NCBI GenBank assembly: GCA_013152925.1
Contig: JAADFK010000135.1
Location: forward strand, 1 to 55,465
Length of the DNA stretch: 55,465 nucleotides
Direction of reading: 5' to 3'
Source of the DNA: Acidobacteriota bacterium
Lineage (GTDB): Bacteria > Acidobacteriota > Thermoanaerobaculia > Thermoanaerobaculales > Sulfomarinibacteraceae
This document shows, piece after piece, positions 15,979-25,318 of the stretch. The notes beneath the pieces were generated by a model, which saw nothing but the letters and a program-made list of their open reading frames with translations, ran no database searches and was not told where the DNA came from. Within the stretch, counting starts at the first letter, position 1; each line of letters opens with the position of its first letter. A program made the translations under genes and the position numbers.

Positions 15979-17672
15979 GGGTCCTCCTCCCCGGCCGGTG
16001 CGGGTGTCACCTCGATCTCCCAGCTGTCCGACGCATCGGGCCAGTGTCGCACCTCACCCTCCACCTTGAGCTGCCACAGAATCTTGTTGCTGGCAGCGTG
16101 GAAGGTATGCATGGTGTCCTGCGGGATCTCCAGTGACGCCTCGCCGGCCACCATCTCGAGCCGCTGGGACAGATCGGCCAGTGGAAACACGGCGAAGACC
16201 CGCGTGTCCGTGCGGGAGTTATTACCTCTCCGATAGGTGGCCGACTCGCTGCCCTCCAGCACAAGCCGAAGGCGCTGCAACCGGCCGGCGGCCCCGCGCG
16301 TTCGCCACGCGACGCGGATCCTGCCGCCCAGCCTCGGGGTCCCGGGCGTCACGGTGAGCGTGGTGGCGGGGTTGGCCAACCCCAGCACCGCATAGACGAA
16401 GAGACCGGCGCAGAACAGGCCCACGAGGACGAAGGGCGCCATGAACAGGGTGAGAAACCAGTCGGGCCGGCCCGCCCGGAACCCCTGCACCACCTGCCAC
16501 AGGAACACCGAAATGATCCCGTTCCAGATCAGTGTGAACAGCAGGATTCCCACCACCTTCCAGATGCGGCTCCGGCCGGGCGTGAGCACGAGCGGCCCCT
16601 CGGTCCGGCGCTCTTCCCCCGCCGGTGGGGCAGCGCCTTCGTACGGCTTCGAGGCAAAGGCCCGGCCGGAAAGGCGGTAGAGCAGTCCCGCGCCGAGGGC
16701 GGCGGCCAGGGGGATCAGGAAGAGGAGGTGCCCCAGGGTGTAGCCGCGCACCGCCACGGCGCGGGTGGGGTCGCCGGGGTCCACCCAGACCGTCAGCGTG
16801 GACCCGCGCGGATGGCGCCGGACGAGCTTCCGCTTGGAGGTGGAGCCACTGGACGAGCCGGTGACCCATCCCCAGCGGTTGCTCCGGTAGCGGTGGCCGC
16901 CCACCTCGTACTCGTACAGAATGTCCGCGTTCCAGGTGACGCTTCTGCGTCCATCGTTGTTGGTGCTCTCATGGCGCCGGATGTTGGAAGCGATGACCCG
17001 CGCCGTGACAGGTTTCCACATGCGTGCGCGCAGCGGGCCCGTCATCCAGGGGAGCATGGCCGCCGCGCCGCCGAGGGCGATCACGCCAAAGACCAGGCAG
17101 AAGATACGGGCCGCCTTCCGCGCCTTTTGGACCGTACCGGAGGCGTGTGCCAGGGCCTCGGGACCTGCCGGCCCGGTGGCGCTCTTCCGCCACGCCAACG
17201 CGATGATTCCGGCGCCGACCGCCACGAAGAGCAGCGGGAAGAGCACGATGAGGCCGAAGAGCAGGGACCGCTGCTCCAACACCGCCTGGGAGGGGTTTTC
17301 GGGGTTGACCCAGCAGGTGGCACGGGCGCCCGTCGGATAGCGAAGGAGAAGGAGCTGGACCTTGCGGAAGTCGCTGCCGCCCGTGTAACCCCGCCGCATT
17401 ACGCTGCTGGCATACTCGCGTCCGCCGAAGCGGTAGCGATACCTCACCCGGAAACTGTACGGGCGCTCGTCCGGACCGTTCAGAGCTGCGAAGCTGGAAA
17501 CCACCCGGCAGGGCGTCCTGGTCCAGCCGCGCGCTTCGATGTCCCTCCAAACCTCCCGGCCCATGAACCCGGTGAAGAACAAACCCGCCAGGAGAAACAC
17601 CAGGCCGAACACTGTACCCATGGTCCGGACGGCACACCCGCCGCCGGCGCGGCGCGCCACCCGAAGCTTCAC
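15966..17672 (-). CDS. DUF3592 polytopic membrane protein with arrestin-like C-terminal domain
   Basis: The 568-residue protein has two DUF3592-type extramembrane beta domains. The first ends '...TCWVNPENPSQAVLEQRS' and the second '...LTVWVDPGDPTRAVAVRG'; each is followed by TM pairs ('LLFGLIVLFPLLFVAVGAGII', 'HLLFLIPLAAALGAGLLY'). Three more TM segments follow, then a ~150-residue C-terminal beta domain ('IPQDTMHTFHAASNKILWQL') that looks arrestin-like. DUF3592 proteins have no defined function. The start is GTG at 17672; ATG at 17621 (just before TM1) is an alternative. It forms a pair with the downstream arrestin-like gene. Confidence 0.75.
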   Translation of the reverse strand: MKLRVARRAGGGCAVRTMGTVFGLVFLLAGLFFTGFMGREVWRDIEARGWTRTPCRVVSSFAALNGPDERPYSFRVRYRYRFGGREYASSVMRRGYTGGSDFRKVQLLLLRYPTGARATCWVNPENPSQAVLEQRSLLFGLIVLFPLLFVAVGAGIIALAWRKSATGPAGPEALAHASGTVQKARKAARIFCLVFGVIALGGAAAMLPWMTGPLRARMWKPVTARVIASNIRRHESTNNDGRRSVTWNADILYEYEVGGHRYRSNRWGWVTGSSSGSTSKRKLVRRHPRGSTLTVWVDPGDPTRAVAVRGYTLGHLLFLIPLAAALGAGLLYRLSGRAFASKPYEGAAPPAGEERRTEGPLVLTPGRSRIWKVVGILLFTLIWNGIISVFLWQVVQGFRAGRPDWFLTLFMAPFVLVGLFCAGLFVYAVLGLANPATTLTVTPGTPRLGGRIRVAWRTRGAAGRLQRLRLVLEGSESATYRRGNNSRTDTRVFAVFPLADLSQRLEMVAGEASLEIPQDTMHTFHAASNKILWQLKVEGEVRHWPDASDSWEIEVTPAPAGEEDPWES

Positions 17673-18084
17673 CGCGCCTTCCCCGAGCGCCCGCCGGCGC
17701 GATTTCCACGTTTGAGTGAATCCATCAATCCATCATACGACGGCGTGACCCCTCCAATTCCAGCAGCCGAGCCCGAGGCCGGTTTCCGGGGAATGAGAGC
17801 CATGGGCAGGGCGGGACGCGGCCCTGACCGGGATGGCGCCCCAGTCTGGCGCGACCACGGAACCCGCGAGCAGGCGGTCGAGGCCCCAGCTGGGAAACGA
17901 GTCAGGGGATTCTTTGTGCAGTTGTGCGCTATTGGCAAGAACGCTCGTCATGACTTCGGCATCGATCAATCCCCGCCCGTCAACCCTGTCACCAGTACAC
18001 AATGGCTCCCCTGGCTCCTTCCGGAGACGCCTCGGGTGTGCCGAGGAGTCGACGCTCAGGTGCGGGAGAGGAGAATGAGCCGGG
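17673..18084. other. Intergenic region, no recognised feature
   Basis: These 412 bp contain an 8-bp direct duplication ATCCATCA near 17725 and a minus-strand frame without stops (part of 17733-18194) that I cannot match to any family and that overlaps the start of the acyltransferase 3' end. No promoter or RNA was recognised. Confidence 0.5.
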
Positions 18085-19518
18085 TCAGGCGGCGTCAGTG
18101 GCGGCTTGGGCCTTGGGGAGCAGGTGGGCGATGGAGTTCGCGTAGTAGGCGAGGAGGCGGTCCTCTTCAGGAACGGCGGTGTAGAGGCCGTCATGCTGGA
18201 CGACGATGTGGCGGAGGGTGAGCATGCGAAGGCCCACCTCGATGGCGTACTCGCGGTCGCTGCGCGGAATGTACGTTCGAGCGCCGCGGGCTTCGAGGTC
18301 CGCCATGAGGCGCTGCGCTTCCGCCTTCAGCTCGAGCTCGCTCAGAGGGCCGGCGCTGCGCTGGAAGACGGTGGCGACGATCGGTACGGGGACGACCGGA
18401 ATGACGTCCGCCAGCGATTCCATGAGGCGGTCGGCGATCCGGCCGACAGCGGCGAAACGTTCATCGCCGCCGAGCTCGGCGGGGCGCAGTCCGTGCTCGC
18501 GGCAGTAGGTGCGCATGGAGACCGGGGTACCGAAGTTGACGCACACGTAGCCGAAGCGGTGCCACCGGCCGAGGGCCATCTGCCATACGTTGCGCGCAAG
18601 GAAGCCAGTGGTGGTGGCCGCTGCCCTCAGACGCCCCGGATTTTTCTCCGGGTCCTTGGCGCCGAGCAGGAGGGTGCGGTCTTCGAGGACGCGGTCGTAG
18701 TTGATGCCCACGGGGACGAAGACCAGATCGCGTTCGCCGTCGGGATCGAAGGAACGCAACATATAGTCCAAGAGGCCCTTCTTGGGCTCCGCCAGGCGGC
18801 CGTCGCGGGTCAGGCCGCCCTCCGGATACATGGCCTGTGTGACACCGCCGCTGGTGGCCATGTGGATGTAGCGCGCGAGAACACGGCGGTACAAGGGATC
18901 GCGCGACCGTCGGCGCACGAAGTACGCTCCCATGCTTCGAATGAGGGTTTGCAACGGCCAGATGCGCGCCCACTCGCCGACCGCGTAGCTCAGGGCGGTC
19001 TGCGCGGCCGCCAGATACGCCACCAGGATGTAGTCCATGTTGCTGCGGTGGTTCATGATGAAGACGACGGTGGAGTGTTGGTCGACGGTCGCCAAGCCCT
19101 CCTCGTCGGTGATGCCGAGGCGCACGCGGTAGAGGAGCTGCGCCACCCGGCGCGCGACCCAGTAGCCGATGCGGAAGTAAAAGTAAGCGTTGAAGGCGGG
19201 CACGATCTCCCGCGCGGCGCGCTCGACCCGGGCCATGGCGACCTCGCGAGGCATCCCCTCCATGCTGGCGAACGCTGTGGCGGCTTCCATGACCTCCGGG
19301 TCGAAGACCAGACGGTCGATCAGCACCGCCCGCTTGGTCAGCCGGAACGGCTCGATCTTGATCCGCAGGTGTTGGCCCACGTCTTCGAGGACACGGTTGA
19401 CCTTGCGGCGAAGGAACCAGCGCACACTGGGAACGAGCAGCCGGTCGAGGGCCGCCCACGCGGCGAGAACGGCCAGCAGCACCAGCGCCCAGAGAGGAAC
19501 GTCGACGGTCTGGAACAT
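18085..19518 (-). CDS. PlsB-like glycerol-3-phosphate/lysophospholipid acyltransferase
   Basis: The 477-residue protein starts with one TM ('VPLWALVLLAVLAAWAAL') and then an acyltransferase domain. Block I is 'NHRSNMDYI' (H-x4-D), block II 'GAYFVRRRSRD', block III 'YPEGGLTRDG' (glycerol-phosphate binding), and block IV about 'VFVPVGINYD'. The order and wording match the PlsB/GPAT group, though it is much shorter than E. coli PlsB (~800). It would acylate the sn-1 position of glycerol-3-phosphate at the inner membrane. The track ORF is overextended; the ATG at 19518 or an in-frame GTG six codons earlier fits. An acyl-CoA synthetase lies 3 kb away. Confidence 0.85.
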   Translation of the reverse strand: MFQTVDVPLWALVLLAVLAAWAALDRLLVPSVRWFLRRKVNRVLEDVGQHLRIKIEPFRLTKRAVLIDRLVFDPEVMEAATAFASMEGMPREVAMARVERAAREIVPAFNAYFYFRIGYWVARRVAQLLYRVRLGITDEEGLATVDQHSTVVFIMNHRSNMDYILVAYLAAAQTALSYAVGEWARIWPLQTLIRSMGAYFVRRRSRDPLYRRVLARYIHMATSGGVTQAMYPEGGLTRDGRLAEPKKGLLDYMLRSFDPDGERDLVFVPVGINYDRVLEDRTLLLGAKDPEKNPGRLRAAATTTGFLARNVWQMALGRWHRFGYVCVNFGTPVSMRTYCREHGLRPAELGGDERFAAVGRIADRLMESLADVIPVVPVPIVATVFQRSAGPLSELELKAEAQRLMADLEARGARTYIPRSDREYAIEVGLRMLTLRHIVVQHDGLYTAVPEEDRLLAYYANSIAHLLPKAQAATDAA

Positions 19519-19582
19519 CTGCCGCCATTGTCGCACGCACCGGCCCCGGGTCCCGCCCGGTGGTCTCGCTGGAGCCGGGCTT

Positions 19583-19748
19583 TCAGGATTCCACCGTTTT
19601 GTGGAGGTTTCCCGACTCCTGCATGGCGACGAGGCGGGCGAAGGCGTCGCCGGCGGCCATGAGCGTTTCATAGCTGCTGCGTTCGACGATACGGCCGCCT
19701 TCGAGGATGCCGATGGCCGTGGCGTTGCGGGCCGTTGAGAGGCGGTGA
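19583..19748 (-). pseudogene. C-terminal remnant of an ABC exporter ATPase
   Basis: The minus-strand frame ending at 19583 reads 'HRLSTARNATAIGILEGGRI' and then 'LMAAGDAFARLVAMQ'. These are the H-loop and extreme C-terminus of an MsbA-type ABC transporter ATPase. No Walker A, signature motif or Walker B lies upstream; sequence similarity stops at about 19748 and no gene continues. It is the relic of a deletion next to the acyltransferase. Confidence 0.75.
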
Positions 19749-20005
19749 CACAACGGTGTTGGCGGTCGACAGTGTCCTTGGGGGGTAGGTCCACGGGCGA
19801 TTCGGCCAGACCTTCGCTGTTTCTTCCCCATCCATCGGGATTCGCGGCGGTCTGGACGCCCTGGGCTGCGTCCCGCGAAGGACGGGGGACATCGAGGAGC
19901 GGGCTCGGAAGCGCGGTGCCTGCCTGCGCCAGCGGGGCAACGGACCTGGCAGGAGGGTTCTCCTTCCCGGCTTCCGCCGGTGTACCATTCCCGGCGGGAG
20001 GGGCC

Positions 20006-20521
20006 ATGAGCGTCTTCGAGGAGATGTCGCGCGGGGAGCTGCTGACGACGGTGGAGGTGTTTGCCAGGAACTGGCTGGCACACGACGGGTGCTGGTTCCT
20101 GGCGGCGGAAGATCGGTACGGGATGGAGGTGGCCATCGAGCTGGACACGGCCTCGTGGGCCCGCTTCGCGGCGGCGGAGGCCTCGCGGATCAAGCGGGCC
20201 TTCAGCATTGCCGACCGCGGCGGCCTCGAGGCGCTGGAGAGGGCGCTCCGCTACCGCATGTACGCGGCCATCAACGAGCAGCACGGCGAGTGGTCGGCCG
20301 ACCGGAAGGTCTACCGCTTCTTCATGGATACCTGCCGGGTCCAGGAGACGCGCCGGCGCAAGGGCCTGCCGGACTTCCCCTGCAAGAGCGTGGGGATCGT
20401 CGAGTTCTCCACCTTCGCCAGGACCATTGATCCCAGGATCCGGACGGTGTGCCTGCACTGCCCGCCGGACGCGGCGGAGGGTCAGAGCTGCGGCTGGGAG
20501 TTCACCCTCGAGGAGGGATGA
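20006..20521 (+). CDS. DUF6125-like cysteine-containing protein
   Basis: The 171-residue protein is likely cytoplasmic. Conserved-looking Cys positions occur in 'MDTCRVQETRRRKGL', 'DFPCKSVGIVEF', 'TVCLHCPPD' and 'SCGWEF', a pattern seen in the DUF6125/L-2-amino-thiazoline-4-carboxylate-hydrolase-like group. The Cys set could bind metal. The ATG at 20006 is preceded by GGGAGG; the track ORF start is too long. It is coupled to the next gene through an overlapping ATG/TGA cluster. Function unknown. Confidence 0.75.
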   Translation: MSVFEEMSRGELLTTVEVFARNWLAHDGCWFLAAEDRYGMEVAIELDTASWARFAAAEASRIKRAFSIADRGGLEALERALRYRMYAAINEQHGEWSADRKVYRFFMDTCRVQETRRRKGLPDFPCKSVGIVEFSTFARTIDPRIRTVCLHCPPDAAEGQSCGWEFTLEEG

Positions 20522-21609
20522 TGATGCGGACACCCGCCGGGCGAGCAGCTCTCAGCAACCGGGCCCTGGCCGAGGCGCTGTTCGCCCTGGCCGACCAGGA
20601 GAGTCCTGGTGACCGGAGGGTGGACCTGCTCAAGGCGGGGTACCGGGCGCTGGACGCCAGGGGCCCGGCGGGGCGGGAGGTGTTGGGAAGTGCCCCGGGA
20701 TGGCTCCGGCCGCTGGTGGCCCAACTTGTCGCCTGCCACGGTGAGGGTGCATTGACGGCCGCGGTCGAGCGGCTGGGGGCCGGGAGGAAGGCAGGACGGC
20801 GGCCGGCCCGGGAACGCTTCCTGTCGAGGACCGACGTCGAGTCGATCCTTGCTTCTGCCCCCGAGGAGTTGCTTCCCCAGCGGATGCGGGGCGCCTTCCA
20901 CTGGCACACCCGGGATTCGGACGGGCGGGGCACACTGGAAGGCATGGCCCGTGCCTGCCGGCGGCGGGGCGCCTCCTGGGCGGTGGTCAGCGACCATTCG
21001 AGGGGCCTGGAGGTGGCGTCGGGGCTGGATCGCGAGGGCGTGCTGCTCCAGCGGCACAAGGTCCGGCGCTGGAACGACACCCACGGGGAGGATCTCCTTC
21101 TGCTCCAGGGCCTCGAGGTGGAGATCCTGGAGGACGGCACGGTGGACGTGCCCCGGGTGGAGCGGAACGAGCTCGACCTCGTGATCGCGGCGGTCCACCG
21201 GCGGCTGGAGCCGGGCCCCGACCAGACGGAACGCCTGCTCCGGGCGGTGGAGACGCCGGGCGTCCGGGTGCTGGCCCATCCCAGGGGGCGGCTGTTCCAC
21301 CGCCGCCAGGGGATCCGCGCCCGCTGGGAGACCGTGTTCGCCGCCTGTGCGGAACGTGGCGTGCTTGTCGAGGTCAACGGCTTTCCCCGGCGGCAGGATC
21401 CGGACTGGGAGCTGACCCGGCTGGCGTCCGAGGCCGGCTGCTCCTTCGTGCTGGCATCGGACGCCCACGCGGTGGCGCACCTGGAGTACGACGCCTTCGC
21501 CTGCGCCATTGTGGCCCGCGCGGGCGTGCCGGCCGGACGTATCCTCAACTTCGCGCAACGGGAGGCGGTGGAGGACTGGATCGGAAACCCAGGAGCTGGG
21601 GTATGGTGA
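20521..21609 (+). CDS. PHP-domain phosphoesterase (PolX-PHP-like)
   Basis: The protein has ~362 residues. A helical N-terminal region (~120) precedes a PHP domain with metal-ligand motifs in order: 'FHWHTRDSDGRGTLEGM', 'VVSDHSRG', 'GLEVEILEDG', 'IAAVHRR', 'LAHPRGR', 'LVEVNGFPRRQD' and 'LASDAHAV'. This is the full trinuclear site. It resembles the stand-alone PHP domain next to PolX polymerases, which acts on phosphoesters or as an exonuclease. Three consecutive ATGs occur; AGGAGGG at 20511-20517 favours 20521 or 20524 over 20518. It overlaps the DUF6125-like gene. Confidence 0.85.
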   Translation: MMRTPAGRAALSNRALAEALFALADQESPGDRRVDLLKAGYRALDARGPAGREVLGSAPGWLRPLVAQLVACHGEGALTAAVERLGAGRKAGRRPARERFLSRTDVESILASAPEELLPQRMRGAFHWHTRDSDGRGTLEGMARACRRRGASWAVVSDHSRGLEVASGLDREGVLLQRHKVRRWNDTHGEDLLLLQGLEVEILEDGTVDVPRVERNELDLVIAAVHRRLEPGPDQTERLLRAVETPGVRVLAHPRGRLFHRRQGIRARWETVFAACAERGVLVEVNGFPRRQDPDWELTRLASEAGCSFVLASDAHAVAHLEYDAFACAIVARAGVPAGRILNFAQREAVEDWIGNPGAGVW

Positions 21610-21626
21610 AACGGGAGGGACACACC

Positions 21627-22151
21627 ATGGTACGACGCTGGATGAACGTGCTGTTGACGGTTGCGGTGGTGGCCGGCTTGGGAGGCCTCGCGGGGTGCCA
21701 CGAGAAGAAGCCTGCGAAGGCCGGCGGAACGGCCGTGGAACGGGCCCCAACCCAGGAAGAGCCAGCAGCCGCCGGGCCGGCTGCCGAGTCTGGGGTGGAA
21801 GCGCCGGCCGAAGAGCCGGCCGGTCCTCCGCCGACGCCGGCGCCCAAGGGCCCGGTGGCCTATCCCGCCGGGGAGGAGCCGGTGGTGATCGCGGGTGCGC
21901 ACATCGGGGAAAAGGTCCGGGAGCCGGGTCACTGGCACCTAACATACACCGTGGATGTTGCGCCGCAGCGAGTGCTGAGCTTCTACCGCCAGGAGGCGGG
22001 GAAGCGGGGTTGGACGGAGAGAAGCTTCCAGGCCATGGGGCCGGGCGGGTTCATCACCTGGGAGACCACTCACGGGGAGTTGCAGCTGATCGCAGGACGA
22101 AGTCCCGCGGGAGGCAGCTCGGTGGACCTCAACTGGAACCAGGCCCAGTAG
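21627..22151 (+). CDS. Hypothetical lipoprotein
   Basis: The 174-residue protein has an N-terminal membrane segment and lipobox 'LAGC' (C24), a charged Ala/Pro/Glu-rich linker to about residue 80, and a small C-terminal domain ('HWHLTYTVDVAPQRVLSFYR', 'GFITWETTHGELQLIAG'). The Shine-Dalgarno GGGAGGGA fits the ATG at 21627 rather than 21603. It probably sits in the outer or inner membrane. The C-terminal domain is not recognised. A -10-like TATGGT lies about 20 nt upstream, so it may also be made separately from the PHP gene. Confidence 0.72.
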   Translation: MVRRWMNVLLTVAVVAGLGGLAGCHEKKPAKAGGTAVERAPTQEEPAAAGPAAESGVEAPAEEPAGPPPTPAPKGPVAYPAGEEPVVIAGAHIGEKVREPGHWHLTYTVDVAPQRVLSFYRQEAGKRGWTERSFQAMGPGGFITWETTHGELQLIAGRSPAGGSSVDLNWNQAQ

Positions 22152-22218
22152 CTGAGATCGCGAGGGCGGTTCACGGCCCCACGCTGTTCGTCCGAAGCCG
22201 CCCCCGCCGGGCCGCCGC

Positions 22219-23517
22219 TCAGTACAGCGGAAAGCGGCTCGTCAAGGCGTGGACCTCTTCGGCGATACCCGCCATCTTGTCCTGGAAGGCCTTGAGCTTG
22301 ACGGGGTCCTCCTTGTCCTCCTCGGAACGCAGCACGCGGTCGATGAGCTCGGCGATGATCTTCATCTCCCCGGGACCCATGCCGCGGGTGGTGACGGCGG
22401 GGGTTCCGATGCGGAGGCCCGAGGCGATGTAGGGCTTCCTGGTGTCGAAGGGTACCGTGTTCTTGTTGACCGTGATGTCGGCCAGCCCCAGCCAGCGTTC
22501 GGCCTTCTTGCCGGAGATGAAGTCCGTGCCCAGGTCGATCAGGAAGAGGTGGTTGTCAGTGCCACCGGAGACGATCCGCCAGCCGCGGGCCTTCACCTCC
22601 TCGCAAAGGACGGCGGCGTTCTCGACGATCCGTTTCTGGTACTCCTTCCACTCGGGGAGGAGCGCCTCGGCGAAAGCGACGGCCTTGGCGGCGATCACGT
22701 GCATCAGCGGGCCGCCCTGGACACCGGGGAACACGGCCTTGTCGATGGCCTGGGCCCACTCCTCGGTGCAGAGGATCATGCCGCCGCGGGGCCCGCGGAG
22801 GGTCTTGTGGGTGGTGGTGGTGACGAACTGGCAGTGGGGCACCGGCGAGGGATGGAGCCCGGCGGCCACGAGGCCGGCGATGTGGGCGATGTCGGCCATC
22901 AGCAGGGCGCCGGCCTCGTCGGCGATCTCCCGGAGGAGCGCGAAGTCGATGACCCGGGGGTACGCAGAGGCGCCACAGACGATGAGCTTGGGCCGGTGCT
23001 CGAGGGCCAACTTGCGGATGCTGTCATAGTCGATGGTCTCGGTGTCCCGGCGCACCATGTAGGGGATGACGTTGAACTCCTTGCCCGAGTAGTTGAGAGG
23101 GTGGCCGTGGGAGAGATGCCCGCCGTGAGAGAGGTCCATCCCCATCATGGTGTCGCCCGGCTTGAGAACGGCCATGTAGACGGCCATGTTGGCCTGGGCG
23201 CCGGAGTGGGGCTGCACGTTGGCATGCTCGGCGCCGAAGAGCTCCTTGGCCCGCTGGCGCGCGAGCTCCTCGGCCACGTCGACAAACTGGCAGCCGCCGT
23301 AGTAGCGCTTGCCGGGATAGCCCTCGGCGTACTTGTTGGTCATGACGGAACCCATGGCGGCGAGCACCGCCGGGGAGACGAAGTTCTCCGAGGCGATCAG
23401 CTCGAGGCCGTCGTTCTGGCGGGCGCGCTCGTCTTCGAGCGCCCGCGCGACCGCGGGGTCGATCTCCTGGACGAGCTCGTTGTGGACGGTAAACAACTGG
23501 TCCTTGAGGCTGCTCAT
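22219..23517 (-). CDS. glyA: Serine hydroxymethyltransferase
   Basis: The 432-residue PLP enzyme makes glycine and methylene-tetrahydrofolate from serine. The Schiff-base lysine is K238 in '[14 protein letters not shown]'. Other family motifs are '[13 protein letters not shown]', '[15 protein letters not shown]' and '[14 protein letters not shown]'. The true ATG is 23517 with GGGAGGAA upstream; the track ORF extends too far. It is last in an operon of five genes and overlaps rpiB by 4 nt. With folC and folD elsewhere in the window it feeds one-carbon metabolism. Confidence 0.97.
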   Translation of the reverse strand: MSSLKDQLFTVHNELVQEIDPAVARALEDERARQNDGLELIASENFVSPAVLAAMGSVMTNKYAEGYPGKRYYGGCQFVDVAEELARQRAKELFGAEHANVQPHSGAQANMAVYMAVLKPGDTMMGMDLSHGGHLSHGHPLNYSGKEFNVIPYMVRRDTETIDYDSIRKLALEHRPKLIVCGASAYPRVIDFALLREIADEAGALLMADIAHIAGLVAAGLHPSPVPHCQFVTTTTHKTLRGPRGGMILCTEEWAQAIDKAVFPGVQGGPLMHVIAAKAVAFAEALLPEWKEYQKRIVENAAVLCEEVKARGWRIVSGGTDNHLFLIDLGTDFISGKKAERWLGLADITVNKNTVPFDTRKPYIASGLRIGTPAVTTRGMGPGEMKIIAELIDRVLRSEEDKEDPVKLKAFQDKMAGIAEEVHALTSRFPLY

Positions 23518-23963
23518 GGTTCCTCCCGGTGATGTTCTGGCAACTCGATCTTGCCGACCCGCCGCTGGTGGCGCCCACCCTCGAAGGCGGTCGACAGGAA
23601 TACCCGGACGATCTGCTCGGCGACGCCGGGGCCGACGACCCGTCCCCCCATGCAGAGGAGGTTGGCGTCGTTGTGCCGGCGGGCCATCTCGGCCGTGTAG
23701 GCGTCGTGACAGAGGGCGGCGCGGACGCCGGGGTGCCGGTTGGCCGCCATGCTCATGCCCAGGCCCGTTCCGCAGATCAGGATGCCCAGGAGATTCGGCC
23801 CCGCGGCGATGCGCTCGGCGACGGCGTGGGCGTAGTCGGGGTAGTCGACGGAGCATTCCTCCTGGACGCCGAGATCCTCCACGGATCTGCCCAGCCTGGC
23901 AAGCACCTCGAGGACGTGCCGCTTGAGGGCCAGGCCGGCGTGGTCCGATCCGATGACGATCAT
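23514..23963 (-). CDS. rpiB: Ribose-5-phosphate isomerase B
   Basis: The 149-residue protein belongs to the RpiB/LacA-LacB family: '[11 protein letters not shown]' at the start, '[13 protein letters not shown]', and the active-site stretch '[15 protein letters not shown]' with Cys and Thr. It interconverts ribose-5-phosphate and ribulose-5-phosphate in the cytosol. It overlaps both dgt upstream and glyA downstream by 4 nt (ATGA), so translation is coupled. Pairing with glyA is common in many bacteria. Confidence 0.95.
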   Translation of the reverse strand: MIVIGSDHAGLALKRHVLEVLARLGRSVEDLGVQEECSVDYPDYAHAVAERIAAGPNLLGILICGTGLGMSMAANRHPGVRAALCHDAYTAEMARRHNDANLLCMGGRVVGPGVAEQIVRVFLSTAFEGGRHQRRVGKIELPEHHREEP

Positions 23964-25318
23964 GAGACCTCCCCCGCGGGCCAGTGATCGGGCCCGGGAA
24001 GCTCCAGCGACCGGTACTCCTCGAGGGCGAAACGGTCACTCATCCCCGCGATGTGGTCTGCTACGAGGCGTGCGAACCCGGGGCTCGAATGGTACCGGCC
24101 GGCGACCTCTCCCGCAACCTTGGCCATGGGCAGGTCGCGGAGGTAGGGGAAGCCCAGCTCGTCCCGGGCCCTGAGCAGCACGTAGGAGGGCAGGTTGAGC
24201 GGGTTCGACCAGAAGGCGCGGAAGAGGGCCGTGATGACCCGGTGTGCCCGCCAGTCCTGGCGGTTGACCTGGGGGTGGTTGATGATGAACTGGTAGATGA
24301 AGGCCTTGAGCTCCTCGAAGAGGGGTTGAACGGCGCTGGAAAACCAGACCGTGGTCTGGGAGTAGCTTCGTCCGGCGGCCACCATGGCCCCGTGGGATTC
24401 GATTCCCTCCCGGTCCAGGAAGCGCCCAAGCCGCCCGGCGGCGGCGGTGATCACGTCGGTGACCAGAAGGTGGATCATGCCGCGGACCAGCAGGTTCTGA
24501 CGGCGCCACCGGTGACGTTCCGAGGTCCACGCCTCCCCCAGGCGCTCGATGATCTGACGGGAGATGGCCAGGCGTTCCACGCGGCCGAGCTCCACCGAAC
24601 CGGCCCGGAGCCCGTCCTCCAGGTCGTGGGTCTGCTGGGCGATTTCGTCGGCCACCGCCACCACCTGACCCTCCAGGTGGCAGGCCTCCCCGAGGTGGAG
24701 GCCGGCCGGGTCGGGCAGCGGGAAGGGGAAATCGCGTTTCCATGCCGTGTGCTTGAGGATTCCCTCCCGCACCTGGTCCGTCAGGTTGAGGCCGGGACCG
24801 GCGTAGCGCCGCTCCAAAAGATCGACCACGCGCACGGATTGGTAGTTGTGTTTGAACGTGCCCACCTGCTGGACCACCTCGCCGGGGAGAGGGACCTCGT
24901 CCTCCTGTCCCGCGAGAATCCGCTGCAGAACGGCCTCGCCGGTGTGGCCGAAGGCCGTGTGGCCAAGGTCGTGGCCCAGAGCGATGGCTTCCACAAGATC
25001 CTCGTTGAGGGCCAGGGCGCGGGCGATGGTCCGGCCGATCTGGGACACTTCCAGGGTGTGGGTCAGGCGGGTGCGCGGATGGTCGGCAAGGTGGGGAACG
25101 AACACCTGGGTCTTGTGCTTGAGCCGCCGGAAGGCCCGGGAGTGGAGGATGCGGTCCCGGTCCCGCTGGAAGGCCAGGCGGTAGTCGTAGTGGCGGCCCT
25201 CCTCGCCGAGAGGCCTCCGGCGCGTGGCCTCGGTCGACCGGGTCGCGAAAACGGCCAGGGTGGCGGCCTCACGGTCCTCGAGAGCGTGGCGGTCGAGCAG
25301 GAGCTTCGAAGGCGTCAT
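23960..25318 (-). CDS. dgt: dNTP triphosphohydrolase (dGTPase family)
   Basis: The 452-residue HD enzyme has '[15 protein letters not shown]' and '[13 protein letters not shown]' (first His), '[17 protein letters not shown]' (His-Asp) and the later '[17 protein letters not shown]', the standard order of the Dgt family. It removes tripolyphosphate from dNTPs and helps set dNTP pools. The ATG at 25318 overlaps the folC stop by 4 nt. An upstream ATP-dependent regulator was not seen. Confidence 0.93.
   Translation of the reverse strand: MTPSKLLLDRHALEDREAATLAVFATRSTEATRRRPLGEEGRHYDYRLAFQRDRDRILHSRAFRRLKHKTQVFVPHLADHPRTRLTHTLEVSQIGRTIARALALNEDLVEAIALGHDLGHTAFGHTGEAVLQRILAGQEDEVPLPGEVVQQVGTFKHNYQSVRVVDLLERRYAGPGLNLTDQVREGILKHTAWKRDFPFPLPDPAGLHLGEACHLEGQVVAVADEIAQQTHDLEDGLRAGSVELGRVERLAISRQIIERLGEAWTSERHRWRRQNLLVRGMIHLLVTDVITAAAGRLGRFLDREGIESHGAMVAAGRSYSQTTVWFSSAVQPLFEELKAFIYQFIINHPQVNRQDWRAHRVITALFRAFWSNPLNLPSYVLLRARDELGFPYLRDLPMAKVAGEVAGRYHSSPGFARLVADHIAGMSDRFALEEYRSLELPGPDHWPAGEVS

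Noticed and set aside
17733-18194. 153-aa minus-strand ORF in the gap before the acyltransferase
   Set aside because: It overlaps the 3' end of the acyltransferase in another frame and shows no recognisable motif; possible relic at best.
20482-21945. Two long minus-strand ORFs (487 and 478 aa)
   Set aside because: Antisense of the PHP-domain and lipoprotein genes; composition is Pro/Arg/Ser-biased with no family signature.
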